Source: Alkalihalobacillus pseudalcaliphilus
GTDB taxonomy: Bacteria > Bacillota > Bacilli > Bacillales > Bacillaceae_D
NCBI GenBank assembly: GCA_001038565.1
Contig: LFJO01000005.1
Span: 344,764-408,763, forward strand
Direction of reading: 5' to 3'
DNA length: 64,000 nt
Position numbers and translations under genes: made by a program. Under the pieces are notes generated by a model, which ran no database searches, was not told where the DNA came from, and saw nothing but the letters and a program-made list of their open reading frames with translations. Shown in pieces: positions 8,489-17,380 of this stretch (positions are counted from its first letter, which is position 1; each line of letters begins with the position of its first letter).

Positions 8489-9769
8489 ATGTTTGTAGAT
8501 AAGGTAAAGGTATATGTAAAAGGTGGAGACGGTGGTAACGGTATGGTTGCTTATCGCCGAGAAAAATATGTTCCAGATGGTGGCCCGGCTGGTGGAGATG
8601 GTGGCCGTGGTGCGAGTGTTGTTTTTGAAGTGGAGGAAGGTCTACGTACGTTAATGGATTTTCGTTATAACCGCCATTTTAAAGCATCTAAAGGAGAGAA
8701 TGGGCGTTCTAAAAGTATGCACGGAAAGAATGCACAAGATATGATTGTAAAGGTTCCACCAGGTACGACAGTTATTGATGATAAAACAGGACAAGTACTT
8801 GCTGATTTAACTGAACATGGTCAAAAAGCAACAATAGCAAAAGGTGGTCGCGGTGGCCGCGGTAATATTCGATTTGCGACACCGGCAAACCCAGCACCAG
8901 AAATTGCTGAAAATGGAGAGCCGGGAATTGAGCGAGAAGTTACAGTAGAGCTAAAAGTACTTGCTGATGTTGGTTTGGTAGGATTTCCAAGTGTAGGAAA
9001 GTCAACGTTATTATCGGTCGTATCTGCTGCAAAGCCAAAAATCGCTGATTATCATTTTACAACGATTACGCCAAATTTAGGGGTTGTTGAAACAGATGAT
9101 CAACGCAGTTTTGTTATGGCAGATTTACCTGGTTTAATTGAGGGAGCACATGAAGGAATAGGTCTAGGTCATCAATTTTTGAGACATATTGAACGGACAA
9201 GGGTAATTGTTCACGTTATCGATATGTCTGCCTTAGAGGGGAGAGATCCTTACGAGGATTATGTAAAGATTAACGACGAACTTAAACAATATAATTTAAG
9301 GTTACTTGAACGTCCACAACTCATTGTCGCTAATAAAATGGACATGCCTGAAGCTGAGGAAAACCTTCGTATTTTTAAAGGGAAATTAACAGATGACGCA
9401 CCCATTTTCCCTATTTCAGCCTTCACAAAACAAGGTGTACGAGAATTGTTGCTCGCTGTTGCTGATAAAATTGAGGAAACGCCTGAATTCCCACTGTACG
9501 AAGAGACAGAGGAGGCGCGCGTTGTTTATAAGCATGAGAAGAAAGAGGAGCCATTTATCATTACGCGTGCAGATGATGGGGTTTTTGAATTAGCTGGAGC
9601 GGAGTTAGAACGACTCTTTAAAATGACTGACTTTTCAAGAGACGAATCCGTCAAACGCTTTGCGAGACAGATGCGCGGAATGGGCGTTGATCAAGCGCTT
9701 CGTACAAAAGGAGCAAAAGACGGCGACCTTGTCCGTATCATGAAGTTTGAATTTGAGTTTATCGAATAG
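8489..9769 (+). CDS. obgE: GTPase Obg
   Basis: A 426-aa essential GTPase involved in ribosome assembly and stress signalling, and linked to sporulation entry in B. subtilis. The glycine-rich Obg fold (1-158) begins [18 protein letters not shown]. The G domain has GFPSVGKS at 165-172, DLPG, NKMD and SAF. A C-terminal OCT domain (about 345-426) ends EFEFIE. ATG 8489 is chosen, not the in-frame GTG at 8480, because AGAGGTGA (8476-8483) is its ribosome site and homologues start MFVD. Confidence 0.97.
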   Translation: MFVDKVKVYVKGGDGGNGMVAYRREKYVPDGGPAGGDGGRGASVVFEVEEGLRTLMDFRYNRHFKASKGENGRSKSMHGKNAQDMIVKVPPGTTVIDDKTGQVLADLTEHGQKATIAKGGRGGRGNIRFATPANPAPEIAENGEPGIEREVTVELKVLADVGLVGFPSVGKSTLLSVVSAAKPKIADYHFTTITPNLGVVETDDQRSFVMADLPGLIEGAHEGIGLGHQFLRHIERTRVIVHVIDMSALEGRDPYEDYVKINDELKQYNLRLLERPQLIVANKMDMPEAEENLRIFKGKLTDDAPIFPISAFTKQGVRELLLAVADKIEETPEFPLYEETEEARVVYKHEKKEEPFIITRADDGVFELAGAELERLFKMTDFSRDESVKRFARQMRGMGVDQALRTKGAKDGDLVRIMKFEFEFIE

Positions 9770-9797
9770 ATGTAAGTAAACAACTACCTACACTAAT

Positions 9798-9827
9798 GCC
9801 CATGACCAAGTAGCATGGGCTTTTTTT
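9798..9827 (+). terminator. Intrinsic terminator after obg
   Basis: GCCCATG pairs with CATGGGC and is followed by seven T. Confidence 0.9.
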
Positions 9828-9876
9828 GCGAAAAGAGAAGCGCCTATCGGTTTGGTTAGTAACAGGCAAGGCCATA

Positions 9877-10262
9877 ATGTGCAAATATGGAAGCTGGTGT
9901 GGAGCGTATTTCAAAGAGAGGCAGTTAATGTGCAGATACGGGAGAGGAAGTAGTCGGTATCTGCACAAAGAGCCGGTTTATGTACAGATACGGGAGAGTA
10001 AGTAGCCAGTATCTGCACAAAGAGTCGGTTTATGTGCAGATAAGGAAGAGTAAGTAGCCAGTATCTGCACGAAGAGCCGGTTTATGTACAGATACGGGAG
10101 AGGAAGTAGTCGGTATCTGCACGAAGAGTCTGTTTATGTGCAGATAAGGAAGAGTAAAGAGCCGGTATCTGCACAAAGAGTCGGTTAATGTGCAGATAAG
10201 GAAGAGTAAGTAGCCGGTATCTGCACAAAGAGGCAGTTAATGTGTAGATACTGGAGAGAACC
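9877..10262 (+). repeat. Tandem array of hairpin units, 52-bp period (family A, array 2)
   Basis: Right arms TATCTGCAC start at 9958, 10010, 10062, 10114, 10166 and 10218, exactly 52 bp apart. A decayed unit lies before them and a left half after. Arms are TGTGCAGATA or TGTACAGATA against TATCTGCACA/G. Loops are GGGAGAGGAAGTAGTCGG or AGGAAGAGTAAGTAGCC types, unlike array 1. The linker is AAGAGCCGGTTTA. Orientation is the same as array 1. It fills most of the gap between obg and pheB. Confidence 0.95.
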
Positions 10263-10379
10263 AGTACAGTAACTTAACAATAAACATCACATTTACAAAA
10301 CCAAAATGGTAGAGTCAATACCTCTATACAATCAGCAGGACAAATGTCTATCCAATATATACATTTTCGTTTAAAGTGG

Positions 10380-10408
10380 TTGTCAAAAAGTTTCGTCAAT
10401 TCTATAAT
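10380..10408 (+). promoter_or_regulatory. Sigma-A promoter of pheB-pheA
   Basis: TTGTCA, 17 bp, TATAAT. The predicted start is near 10415, giving a leader of about 60 nt. It also rules out an upstream start for pheB at 10376. Confidence 0.85.
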
Positions 10409-10474
10409 AGAAAGAAGCTCATAAAAAGTGTTAATCATTTAATAACGATTGGCACACATAGAGAGGGATATAAT

Positions 10475-10924
10475 ATGTCAGAATCACAAAAACAATTTTA
10501 TCTCGTACGTGAGGATATCCTAACAGACGCGATGGAAAAAACATTAGAAGTAAAGTCCCTATTAGAGTCTGGGAAAGTTAAAAAAATAAATGAAGCAGTT
10601 CACCGTGTGGGCTTAAGTCGAAGTGCTTTTTATAAATATAAAGATGGTATTTTTCCTTTTCATACAATGATGAAAGAAAAAATAATTACACTATCTTTGA
10701 ATTTAGTCGATCGCTCGGGAACACTTTCACAACTATTAACCTTGATCGCAGAATCAGGTGCAAACATTTTAACGATTAATCAATCAATTCCCTTACAAGG
10801 TAGGGCACATATTACACTTTCGATCAATACCTCTTCAATGAAAATGGATTTATCTAGTTTAAAAATAAAGATAGAAGAACTAGAAGCAGTGGAGAAAGTG
10901 GAGTTAGTCGGATCTGGCTCCTAA
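10475..10924 (+). CDS. pheB: ACT domain-containing protein PheB
   Basis: A 149-aa protein with N-terminal QFYLVREDILTDAMEKTLEV, a LSRSAFYKYKD helix-turn-helix-like segment (about 45-55) and an ACT domain (LNLVDRSGTLSQLLTLIAE, about 72-145). ACT domains bind amino acids, here presumably phenylalanine or another aromatic. PheB was once annotated as chorismate mutase, but that activity is not evident from the sequence. GAGAGGGA at 10461-10468 supports ATG 10475, and the promoter at 10380 excludes a longer protein. It is co-transcribed with pheA 18 bases downstream. Confidence 0.9.
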   Translation: MSESQKQFYLVREDILTDAMEKTLEVKSLLESGKVKKINEAVHRVGLSRSAFYKYKDGIFPFHTMMKEKIITLSLNLVDRSGTLSQLLTLIAESGANILTINQSIPLQGRAHITLSINTSSMKMDLSSLKIKIEELEAVEKVELVGSGS

Positions 10925-10942
10925 AAAGAGAGGGAGAAACCA

Positions 10943-11830
10943 TTGACACAAGTAGCATATTTAGGTCCAAAAGGAACTTTTACAGAAATAGCAGCACGTG
11001 CAGCTTTTCCTGATTACTCGCATAAGCCATTTCAAACGATTCCAGCTTGTATTGATGCTGTCAGTGACGGCGAAGCTGAATTAGCAATTGTTCCTATTGA
11101 AAATGCAATAGAAGGCTCTGTAAACTTAACATTAGACTATTTAATTCACAAAAAAAGATTACCGATTATAGGGAGTATGACGGTACCGGTAGCTCAGCAT
11201 TTATTTAGAAGTAATTGGCAAAAGGAAACAAAGGAAGAACCAGTTAAAGTGTTATCACATCCACATGCCATTGCTCAATGTCATGATTATCTGCAAATGC
11301 GTTACCCAAATATAGAATTTGAGTATACGAATTCAACAGCACAAGCAGCTAAATGGATTGCTGATAACCCGAAAGAACATGTAATTGGAATCGGAAATGA
11401 ACTCGCAGCTGCTGAATATGGTCTAGATATTTTAGAGTATAATATTCATGACTTCGATAATAATCGTACCCGTTTTTTTGTATTAGCAAAAAATAAGGAT
11501 GTATACCGAGTGAGTGGACCATTTAAGTTAGGTGATAAGACGACACTTATGATTACTTTGCCATCTGATTATTCGGGGGCACTTCATCAAGTATTATCGG
11601 CATTTGCTTGGAGAAAGCTGAATTTATCTAAAATTGAGTCAAGGCCAACTAAAACAGGTCTTGGTAATTATTTCTTTTTGATTGATGTTGACTATCGTCT
11701 CGACGATATCCTTATACCTGGTGTTGTCGCTGAGCTGGAAACATTAGGCTGCGGAGTAGATATACTAGGTAGTTATGAGAGCTTTTCTGTAACAGCTATC
11801 CAAGAAAATGTATCCCATGAAGTTCTATAA
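10943..11830 (+). CDS. pheA: Prephenate dehydratase
   Basis: A 295-aa monofunctional enzyme converting prephenate to phenylpyruvate in phenylalanine synthesis. The catalytic domain starts TQVAYLGPKGTFTE and contains the NNRTRFFVL motif with the catalytic threonine near 175. The regulatory ACT domain carries the phenylalanine-binding ESRPTK near 235. It uses a TTG start at 10943 behind AGAGAGGGAGA. The stop codon lies in the loop of its own terminator. Confidence 0.94.
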   Translation: MTQVAYLGPKGTFTEIAARAAFPDYSHKPFQTIPACIDAVSDGEAELAIVPIENAIEGSVNLTLDYLIHKKRLPIIGSMTVPVAQHLFRSNWQKETKEEPVKVLSHPHAIAQCHDYLQMRYPNIEFEYTNSTAQAAKWIADNPKEHVIGIGNELAAAEYGLDILEYNIHDFDNNRTRFFVLAKNKDVYRVSGPFKLGDKTTLMITLPSDYSGALHQVLSAFAWRKLNLSKIESRPTKTGLGNYFFLIDVDYRLDDILIPGVVAELETLGCGVDILGSYESFSVTAIQENVSHEVL

Positions 11831-11850
11831 ATGAACTTCATGGTTTTTTT
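11815..11850 (+). terminator. Intrinsic terminator overlapping the pheA stop
   Basis: CCATGAAGTTC (11815-11825, the last pheA codons) pairs with GAACTTCATGG (11833-11843), followed by seven T. Confidence 0.9.
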
Positions 11851-11868
11851 GTTAGGATCGGGAGCAGA

Positions 11869-12411
11869 TTAGCTATTTTCATTTAAAATAAATCCATGTT
11901 CTGATAACGCGATGGTTGCTCTTTCGATATCTGCTTCTGTTTGTGCTTCAAGTGTATGCAAATGTACGCCATCTGTAAGAAGAGAAAGAAGAGTAGCATT
12001 TGTATGAGCTATTTTATCACAAAAGGCTTTAACTTCTTGACGATTAGAAATTTGTAAAGACGCAGTAATTTCACCATAAATAGGGTGTTCAATAATGACA
12101 TCTTTAATTGTTACGCCATGGTCGACAAGAAGATTTAATTCGTCCATGGTCTGTTCAGGGGTATGATAGCAAGCGACTATTTTAGTGAAACGCGGCCATG
12201 TATATGGTTGTTGATATATATAGCCCTGAGAAGTCGCAAGGATCGGTTCGTTCTTTGCTTTGAGAATGGAGATATCCTGAACAATGACTTGCCTACTCAC
12301 ATGTGTACGGTTTGAAAGTTCCGTTCCTGTTAAAGGTTTATTTTCTGAGCGTAGCCATTGGATAATTTGATTACGGCGTTCTTCTCCCAACAATTTCTTT
12401 GATTTCTCCAT
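11869..12411 (-). CDS. niaR: NiaR transcriptional repressor of NAD synthesis
   Basis: A 180-aa niacin-responsive repressor (B. subtilis YrxA). An HTH_11 domain (about 8-62; GTELSNRTHVSRQVIVQD) is followed by a 3H domain. The metal ligands known for the family, H-E-H-H, fall at H83, E91, H150 and H152 with the same spacing. The start ATG 12411 follows AGGAGGATTTAC on the minus strand. It overlaps the 3' end of nifS by 41 bases, so the two are one operon. It should repress nadBCA and its own operon through the palindrome at 13566-13607. Confidence 0.92.
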   Translation of the reverse strand: MEKSKKLLGEERRNQIIQWLRSENKPLTGTELSNRTHVSRQVIVQDISILKAKNEPILATSQGYIYQQPYTWPRFTKIVACYHTPEQTMDELNLLVDHGVTIKDVIIEHPIYGEITASLQISNRQEVKAFCDKIAHTNATLLSLLTDGVHLHTLEAQTEADIERATIALSEHGFILNENS

Positions 12412-13543
12412 GTAAATCCTCCTTATAGGTTGCTGATATTTCTAATAATGCTTGGCTTAATGTATGTATATCTTCTTCTGTTGTTTGCTGACCGAAAGTA
12501 ATACGAATGAATTCGTGTGCCTCGGTGATACTTCGTCCGATTGCGAGTAATGAGGCTGGTGGTTCGGAAAAGTGGGCTCGGCATGCAGAGCTCGTAGATA
12601 TCGCTATCCCTTTCCGTTTACACTCTAACATTAAAAGTTGTCCCTCCATACCTATTCTTCTTAAAGCGATGTGAAAAGGTAATCGATTGAGTCGATCGCC
12701 CTCTAAGACAAAAAGCTTATCTTGTGTAAGAACCAACGATATTAATAAGGCTTGTAGTTGCTTAAGTCTTTTTTCTTCTTTGACTTGATTCGCTGTAATT
12801 TCTTCAGCAGCCTCTGTAAAAGCAACGATCGCTGGTATATCGACGGTGCCAGCTCTAAATCCAAATTCGTGCGAAGTTCCGGTTAAAAAAGGTTGCCATT
12901 GTACGGTGTTTCTTAATATAGCGACTCCTAATCCTTTTGGGCCATAAATTTTGTGACTTGACAGAGTGAACGCATCAAGGGACTCAAAGGGAATTTCGGT
13001 TTTACCAAAGCTTTGCACACAGTCACTCACTAAGAGTATATCATGTTTTTTTAAAAGCCACGAAAGATGTCCCAAATCTTGAATCGTACCTAATTCACTA
13101 CTTGCATGCCCAATAATCGCCATACTTGTATCATGCTTTATCGATTTCTCAAGCTGGCTCTTTACCACCTTGCCCACGGAATTTAAAGGGATTGCTGTAG
13201 AGGTAAAACCGAACCTCTTTAGATAGTGCAGTGCTTGTTTGACGGAATGATGTTCAGTTTCTAAATAGATGATATGTTTACCCTTATGTATGGAAGCTAG
13301 GGCAATAGAAACAATCGTTAAAAAATTTGCCTCACTACCAGAGCCGGTAAAATAAATAGAGTGGTGTGGAACATTTAGTAATTGCATGAGTGAATTTCGG
13401 CACAACTGTAACACGTTGTCAGCCTCCTCGCCATCATGGTGTAGACTTTGGCTATTTCCGTAATAATGTCTGGCTGCGTGTATGTAAGCTTTTAGGGCGG
13501 TTTCGCTCATAGGTGTTGTCGCACTATAGTCAAAATAAAGCAT
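12371..13543 (-). CDS. nifS: NifS-type cysteine desulfurase of the NAD cluster
   Basis: A 390-aa PLP enzyme that mobilises sulfur from cysteine. PLP lysine K198 is in LSSHKIYGPKG and the active cysteine C321 in STSSACRAHF. The short-loop, SSAC-type active site and position next to nadBCA match B. subtilis NifS, thought to build the [4Fe-4S] cluster of quinolinate synthase NadA. A second desulfurase, at 56452, serves tRNA thiolation. The gene diverges from nadB across a 96-base gap that holds the NiaR-type operator. Confidence 0.92.
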   Translation of the reverse strand: MLYFDYSATTPMSETALKAYIHAARHYYGNSQSLHHDGEEADNVLQLCRNSLMQLLNVPHHSIYFTGSGSEANFLTIVSIALASIHKGKHIIYLETEHHSVKQALHYLKRFGFTSTAIPLNSVGKVVKSQLEKSIKHDTSMAIIGHASSELGTIQDLGHLSWLLKKHDILLVSDCVQSFGKTEIPFESLDAFTLSSHKIYGPKGLGVAILRNTVQWQPFLTGTSHEFGFRAGTVDIPAIVAFTEAAEEITANQVKEEKRLKQLQALLISLVLTQDKLFVLEGDRLNRLPFHIALRRIGMEGQLLMLECKRKGIAISTSSACRAHFSEPPASLLAIGRSITEAHEFIRITFGQQTTEEDIHTLSQALLEISATYKEDLHGEIKEIVGRRTP

Positions 13544-13565
13544 CTTTAATCACCTCTAAAAAAAT

Positions 13566-13607
13566 TCTTGTCAGTATCTTTATTTTATGTAAAGATAGGT
13601 GACAAGA
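13566..13607. promoter_or_regulatory. Bidirectional nifS/nadB control region with NiaR-type palindrome
   Basis: TCTTGTCA-TATCTTTA ... TAAAGATA-TGACAAGA form a near-perfect 42-bp inverted repeat around a 7-base centre. Each TTGTCA can serve as a -35, with TAAAGAT as a weak -10 for the opposite arm, so both divergent promoters lie inside the operator. The TGTCTTGTCA-like arms resemble known NiaR sites. The assignment rests on the adjacent niaR. Confidence 0.75.
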
Positions 13608-13639
13608 CAACTGTAATTTTAAAAAAAGGGTGTGAGTAG

Positions 13640-15187
13640 GTGTCAAAAGCCGGTGTAATAGTGATAGGTAGTGGCATTGCAGGGTTAATGACAGCACATT
13701 TATTAGCTGATCAATTTCATGTGATTATTCTCACAAAACATTCATTAACTACGTCGAATTCCTATTTAGCTCAAGGTGGAATTGCTGCAGCTATAGGTAA
13801 AGATGATGATTGGAGTAAACATTATGAAGATACAGTTACGGCAGGTTATGACCATCATCATGAAAAACATGTGGAGGAAATGGTTCGGCATGCACCCAGG
13901 ATCATTGATTCCTTAATAAAGTTGGGTGTACCTTTTGACCGTGACTTACATAAACAAATCAGACTAGGCAAAGAAGCGGCTCACCGAGTAAGGAGAATTG
14001 CTCATGTACATGGTGATGGAACCGGGGCAGCATTTATAGATTGTTTGTTAGGACAGCTAAAAAATCGAGTTGAAATCATGGAAAACTCAAGAGTGGAACG
14101 ACTTTTGGTGGATGATGAACAAGTTGTCGGTGTTCAAACAAATAATTGTAAGTTATACGCAGATTATACCGTGTTGGCAACGGGTGGATTCGGACAGCTT
14201 TACACATATACATCCAATTCAATAAGTGCTACAGGAGATGGCGTGACTTTAGCCTATCGTGCAGGTGCAAAACTAATTGATTTGGAATTTATTCAATTTC
14301 ATCCAACGGTCATCATACAAGGGGGAAAAGCGATTGGCTTAGCGAGTGAAGCTTTACGTGGAGAAGGAGCTTATCTCATTAATGACGAAGGCAAGGCATT
14401 TATGAATAGCTTTCCTCAAAAGGATTTAGAAGCTAGAGATATTGTAAGTCGGGAGATTGAAAAACAGCTTGCTGCTGGAAGAAAAGTGTATTTGGATATT
14501 AGTTTGGTCAACCATTTTGCTACACGCTTTCCGCAAATCGAGCGAATCTGTCAAAGAAATAACATCAATACAAAAAAAGGAATCGTAGAAGTAGCTCCAG
14601 GTGCTCACTTTACCAATGGTGGAGTTCAAACAGATTCTTCAGCTAGAACCTCTCTGTCAAATCTATATGCGGTTGGTGAAGTCGCTTGTACGAAAGTTCA
14701 TGGTGCAAATCGCTTAGCAAGTAACTCATTACTAGAAGCTCTCTTTTTTGCGGAAAAAGCGGCCACTGATATGTTGAACAGAGCAGTAACTGGCAATGAG
14801 ATAGGATTGAAATGGATCAATGAAACAGGCAAAATGGACTCGATAAAATCATCTCTTTTCCTGATACCGAGTATAGATGAATTGCGAAAACGCATGTTTC
14901 ATGCTGTTGGAATACATCGTGAGTCTCGTTCATTAGTGGAGTTTCTAAATTGGTTAGAGGTTTATAAAAATTGGTTTATGGATGAAGAAAAAATTGATTC
15001 TACACAAAGAGAGGAAGCCAATCAATATTTATTAGCATATTTGGTTACGAGTGCTGCATTGGGACGAAAAGAGTCACGCGGTGGCCATCATCGACTTGAC
15101 TTCCCGGAGACAGAATCAGATTGGAATCAGAAAACCTTACAATGGGGCTTATCAAAAAATCGAACAAAATTGACAACGTACATATAG
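13640..15187 (+). CDS. nadB: L-aspartate oxidase
   Basis: A 515-aa flavoprotein oxidising L-aspartate to iminoaspartate, first step of de novo NAD synthesis. The N-terminal FAD fold IVIGSGIAGLMTAHLL is followed by SYLAQGGIAAA and catalytic-region motifs RRIAHVHGDGTG, FIQFHPT and CTKVHGANRLASNSLLEA near the C-terminal third. GTG start at 13640 after GGGTGTGA. The next gene starts 12 bases downstream. The substrate is passed to NadA. Confidence 0.95.
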   Translation: MSKAGVIVIGSGIAGLMTAHLLADQFHVIILTKHSLTTSNSYLAQGGIAAAIGKDDDWSKHYEDTVTAGYDHHHEKHVEEMVRHAPRIIDSLIKLGVPFDRDLHKQIRLGKEAAHRVRRIAHVHGDGTGAAFIDCLLGQLKNRVEIMENSRVERLLVDDEQVVGVQTNNCKLYADYTVLATGGFGQLYTYTSNSISATGDGVTLAYRAGAKLIDLEFIQFHPTVIIQGGKAIGLASEALRGEGAYLINDEGKAFMNSFPQKDLEARDIVSREIEKQLAAGRKVYLDISLVNHFATRFPQIERICQRNNINTKKGIVEVAPGAHFTNGGVQTDSSARTSLSNLYAVGEVACTKVHGANRLASNSLLEALFFAEKAATDMLNRAVTGNEIGLKWINETGKMDSIKSSLFLIPSIDELRKRMFHAVGIHRESRSLVEFLNWLEVYKNWFMDEEKIDSTQREEANQYLLAYLVTSAALGRKESRGGHHRLDFPETESDWNQKTLQWGLSKNRTKLTTYI

Positions 15188-15199
15188 GGGGTAGGAAGA

Positions 15200-16027
15200 A
15201 TGAATCAGATTAAGCTTGAACAGCAATTACGGGATTTTTTAGAAGAAGATATAGGTGATGGAGATATAACAAGTCAAGCGTTGCCACAAGGGTTAAAGAA
15301 AACGGCTTATATTTTTGCAAAGGAGGATGGCGTTTTTGTTGGTGCATCCATCTTAAAGGTTGGATACTCGATCATAAACCGTCATATAAACGTAAGGTTG
15401 ATGAAAGCAGATGGTCAATTTGTGGAAAAAGGAGAAACAGTTGCAGAAGTAACAGGTGCTGTTGATCAACTTTTATTAGGTGAGCGTGTTTTTTTAAATC
15501 TAATTCAGAGGTTATCAGGTATTGCCACATTAACGAAGAAGTCCATTGAGGCATTAAATGACCCGACGATAAGAGTGTGTGATACAAGAAAAACAACTCC
15601 AGGCTTAAGGATGTTAGAGAAATATGCGGTTCGATGTGGAGGAGGATTTAATCATAGAAGAGGTTTAGATCAAGCTGTTTTATTAAAAGAAAATCATCTT
15701 GCAGCGTATGGGGGAATTCGTCAAGCTGTTTCTCGTGTGAAAGAAACGTTAGGTCATATGACAAAAATTGAGGTTGAAATTACGAATAAGCAAGAATTAA
15801 TTGACGTAATCGAAGCCGAAGTGGATGTGATCATGTTTGATAATTATTCATCACAACAAGTAAAAGAACAACAGCCTTTAGTACCCTCAAATATTGTTAC
15901 AGAGGTTTCGGGTGGAATATCACTGAAAACTATTCGTGAATTCGCTGGATGTGGGGTTAACTATATATCTTTAGGTTTCCTAACCCATTCATACAAGGCC
16001 ATTGATTATAGCTTCTTACTAAAATAA
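15200..16027 (+). CDS. nadC: Nicotinate-nucleotide pyrophosphorylase (carboxylating)
   Basis: A 275-aa quinolinate phosphoribosyltransferase that makes nicotinate mononucleotide from quinolinate and PRPP. Motifs include EEDIGDGDITSQ at 14-25, the active-site TRKTTPGLR near 133-141, GGGFNHRRGL, LLKENH and the C-terminal SGGISLKTI. Ribosome site GGGGGTAGGAAG. It sits between nadB and nadA in a three-gene operon. Confidence 0.95.
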   Translation: MNQIKLEQQLRDFLEEDIGDGDITSQALPQGLKKTAYIFAKEDGVFVGASILKVGYSIINRHINVRLMKADGQFVEKGETVAEVTGAVDQLLLGERVFLNLIQRLSGIATLTKKSIEALNDPTIRVCDTRKTTPGLRMLEKYAVRCGGGFNHRRGLDQAVLLKENHLAAYGGIRQAVSRVKETLGHMTKIEVEITNKQELIDVIEAEVDVIMFDNYSSQQVKEQQPLVPSNIVTEVSGGISLKTIREFAGCGVNYISLGFLTHSYKAIDYSFLLK

Positions 16028-16055
16028 TTTTTCATGATGAAAAAGGAGGGCTAGA

Positions 16056-17165
16056 ATGAGTATTTTGGAGGAATTAAAGAGAGTAGAAAGGTTACCGAAG
16101 GAATATTTGAAGATGACAATGTCAGAAAAAGAACAAAGAATCAAGGAAATCAAACAAAAGTTCGGAGACAAACTATTGATACCGGGTCATCATTACCAAC
16201 GAGATGAAGTCATTCAATTCGCTGATGTAACAGGTGACTCACTTCAGCTAGCTCAAGTAGCTCAGCAAAATCAATCAGCTGAATTTATCGTATTTTGCGG
16301 TGTTCATTTCATGGCGGAAACCGCCGATATGTTAACCAATCATAAACAAAAAGTCATCCTACCTGACTTACGTGCAGGCTGTTCTATGGCTGATATGGCA
16401 ACGATTACTCAAACTGAAAAGGCTTGGGAAAAGCTCATCAATTTGTTTGATGAAACGATCTTACCTATTACATATGTTAACAGTACAGCTGCGATTAAAG
16501 CTTTTTGTGGAGAACATGGAGGAGCAACCGTTACGTCGTCCAACGCCAAAAAAATGGTAGAATGGGCCTTTACTCAAAAGCAAAGGTTGTTATTTTTACC
16601 AGATCAACATCTAGGGAGAAATACAGCCTATGATTTAGGCATTTCACTTCACGAAATGGTCGTTTGGGACCCGTTAGAAGAAGTAATCGTTAATGAATAT
16701 CAAACACCTCTACAAGACGTAAAAGTAATACTTTGGAAAGGACATTGCTCAGTCCATGAGAAATTTACAGTCGGCCAAATTGAGGATTTACGAAAACATC
16801 GTCCTGAAATGAATATACTCGTTCATCCAGAATGTACATATGAAGTTGTGCAAAAAGCCGATTTAAATGGTTCTACCCATTTTATTATTGAAACGATAAA
16901 AAAAGCCCCAAAAGGTAGTGCCTGGGCGATTGGTACGGAGATGAATCTTGTCTCTAGGTTAGCCAAGACTTTTAAAGAGGTAGAGATTATTTCTTTAAAT
17001 GCTACAATGTGTGCCTGCCTAACAATGAACCGAATCGATATCGATCATTTACTTTGGACACTAGAAGATTTGGAAAAAGGAAATTTGAGAAATGTGATTA
17101 CGGTTGATGAAAGGACAACGGCATTTGCTAACTTAGCACTTGAACGAATGTTAAAACAATCTTAA
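16056..17165 (+). CDS. nadA: Quinolinate synthase
   Basis: A 369-aa [4Fe-4S] enzyme condensing iminoaspartate with dihydroxyacetone phosphate to quinolinate. The long Bacillus-type NadA has N-terminal [10 protein letters not shown]. Cluster cysteines are probably those in RAGCSMADM (about 110), HPECTYEV (about 260) and MCACLTMN near 320. The gene depends on the desulfurase upstream for its cluster. It ends the nadBCA operon with a strong terminator 15 bases downstream. Confidence 0.95.
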   Translation: MSILEELKRVERLPKEYLKMTMSEKEQRIKEIKQKFGDKLLIPGHHYQRDEVIQFADVTGDSLQLAQVAQQNQSAEFIVFCGVHFMAETADMLTNHKQKVILPDLRAGCSMADMATITQTEKAWEKLINLFDETILPITYVNSTAAIKAFCGEHGGATVTSSNAKKMVEWAFTQKQRLLFLPDQHLGRNTAYDLGISLHEMVVWDPLEEVIVNEYQTPLQDVKVILWKGHCSVHEKFTVGQIEDLRKHRPEMNILVHPECTYEVVQKADLNGSTHFIIETIKKAPKGSAWAIGTEMNLVSRLAKTFKEVEIISLNATMCACLTMNRIDIDHLLWTLEDLEKGNLRNVITVDERTTAFANLALERMLKQS

Positions 17166-17179
17166 ATCTTACACATAAG

Positions 17180-17212
17180 AGCTTATTGTTCATGAAACAA
17201 TAGGCTTTTTTT
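17180..17212 (+). terminator. Intrinsic terminator after nadA
   Basis: AGCTTATTGTT pairs with AACAATAGGCT (one G-T wobble) and is followed by T7. Confidence 0.88.
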
Positions 17213-17348
17213 CGTTCATGACAATTCGTAGCCCTGTCCACTGGTATAAAACAGTTAAATCTCACATACATTTGCGAATAAGTATAATTTCATTCTAGAC
17301 GTAATCTATAATTTGGGCACTTTTACAGTGTCAACTTGCCTATAATCT

Positions 17349-17356
17349 CATACAAT
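17349..17356 (+). promoter_or_regulatory. Possible sigma-E-type -10 element upstream of safA
   Basis: CATACAAT matches the sigma-E -10 consensus and lies 25 bases before the safA start. safA is a sigma-E gene in B. subtilis. The -35 region is not convincing, so this is tentative. Confidence 0.4.
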
Positions 17357-17380
17357 GTAATGAATGTAAGAGGAGGGAGC

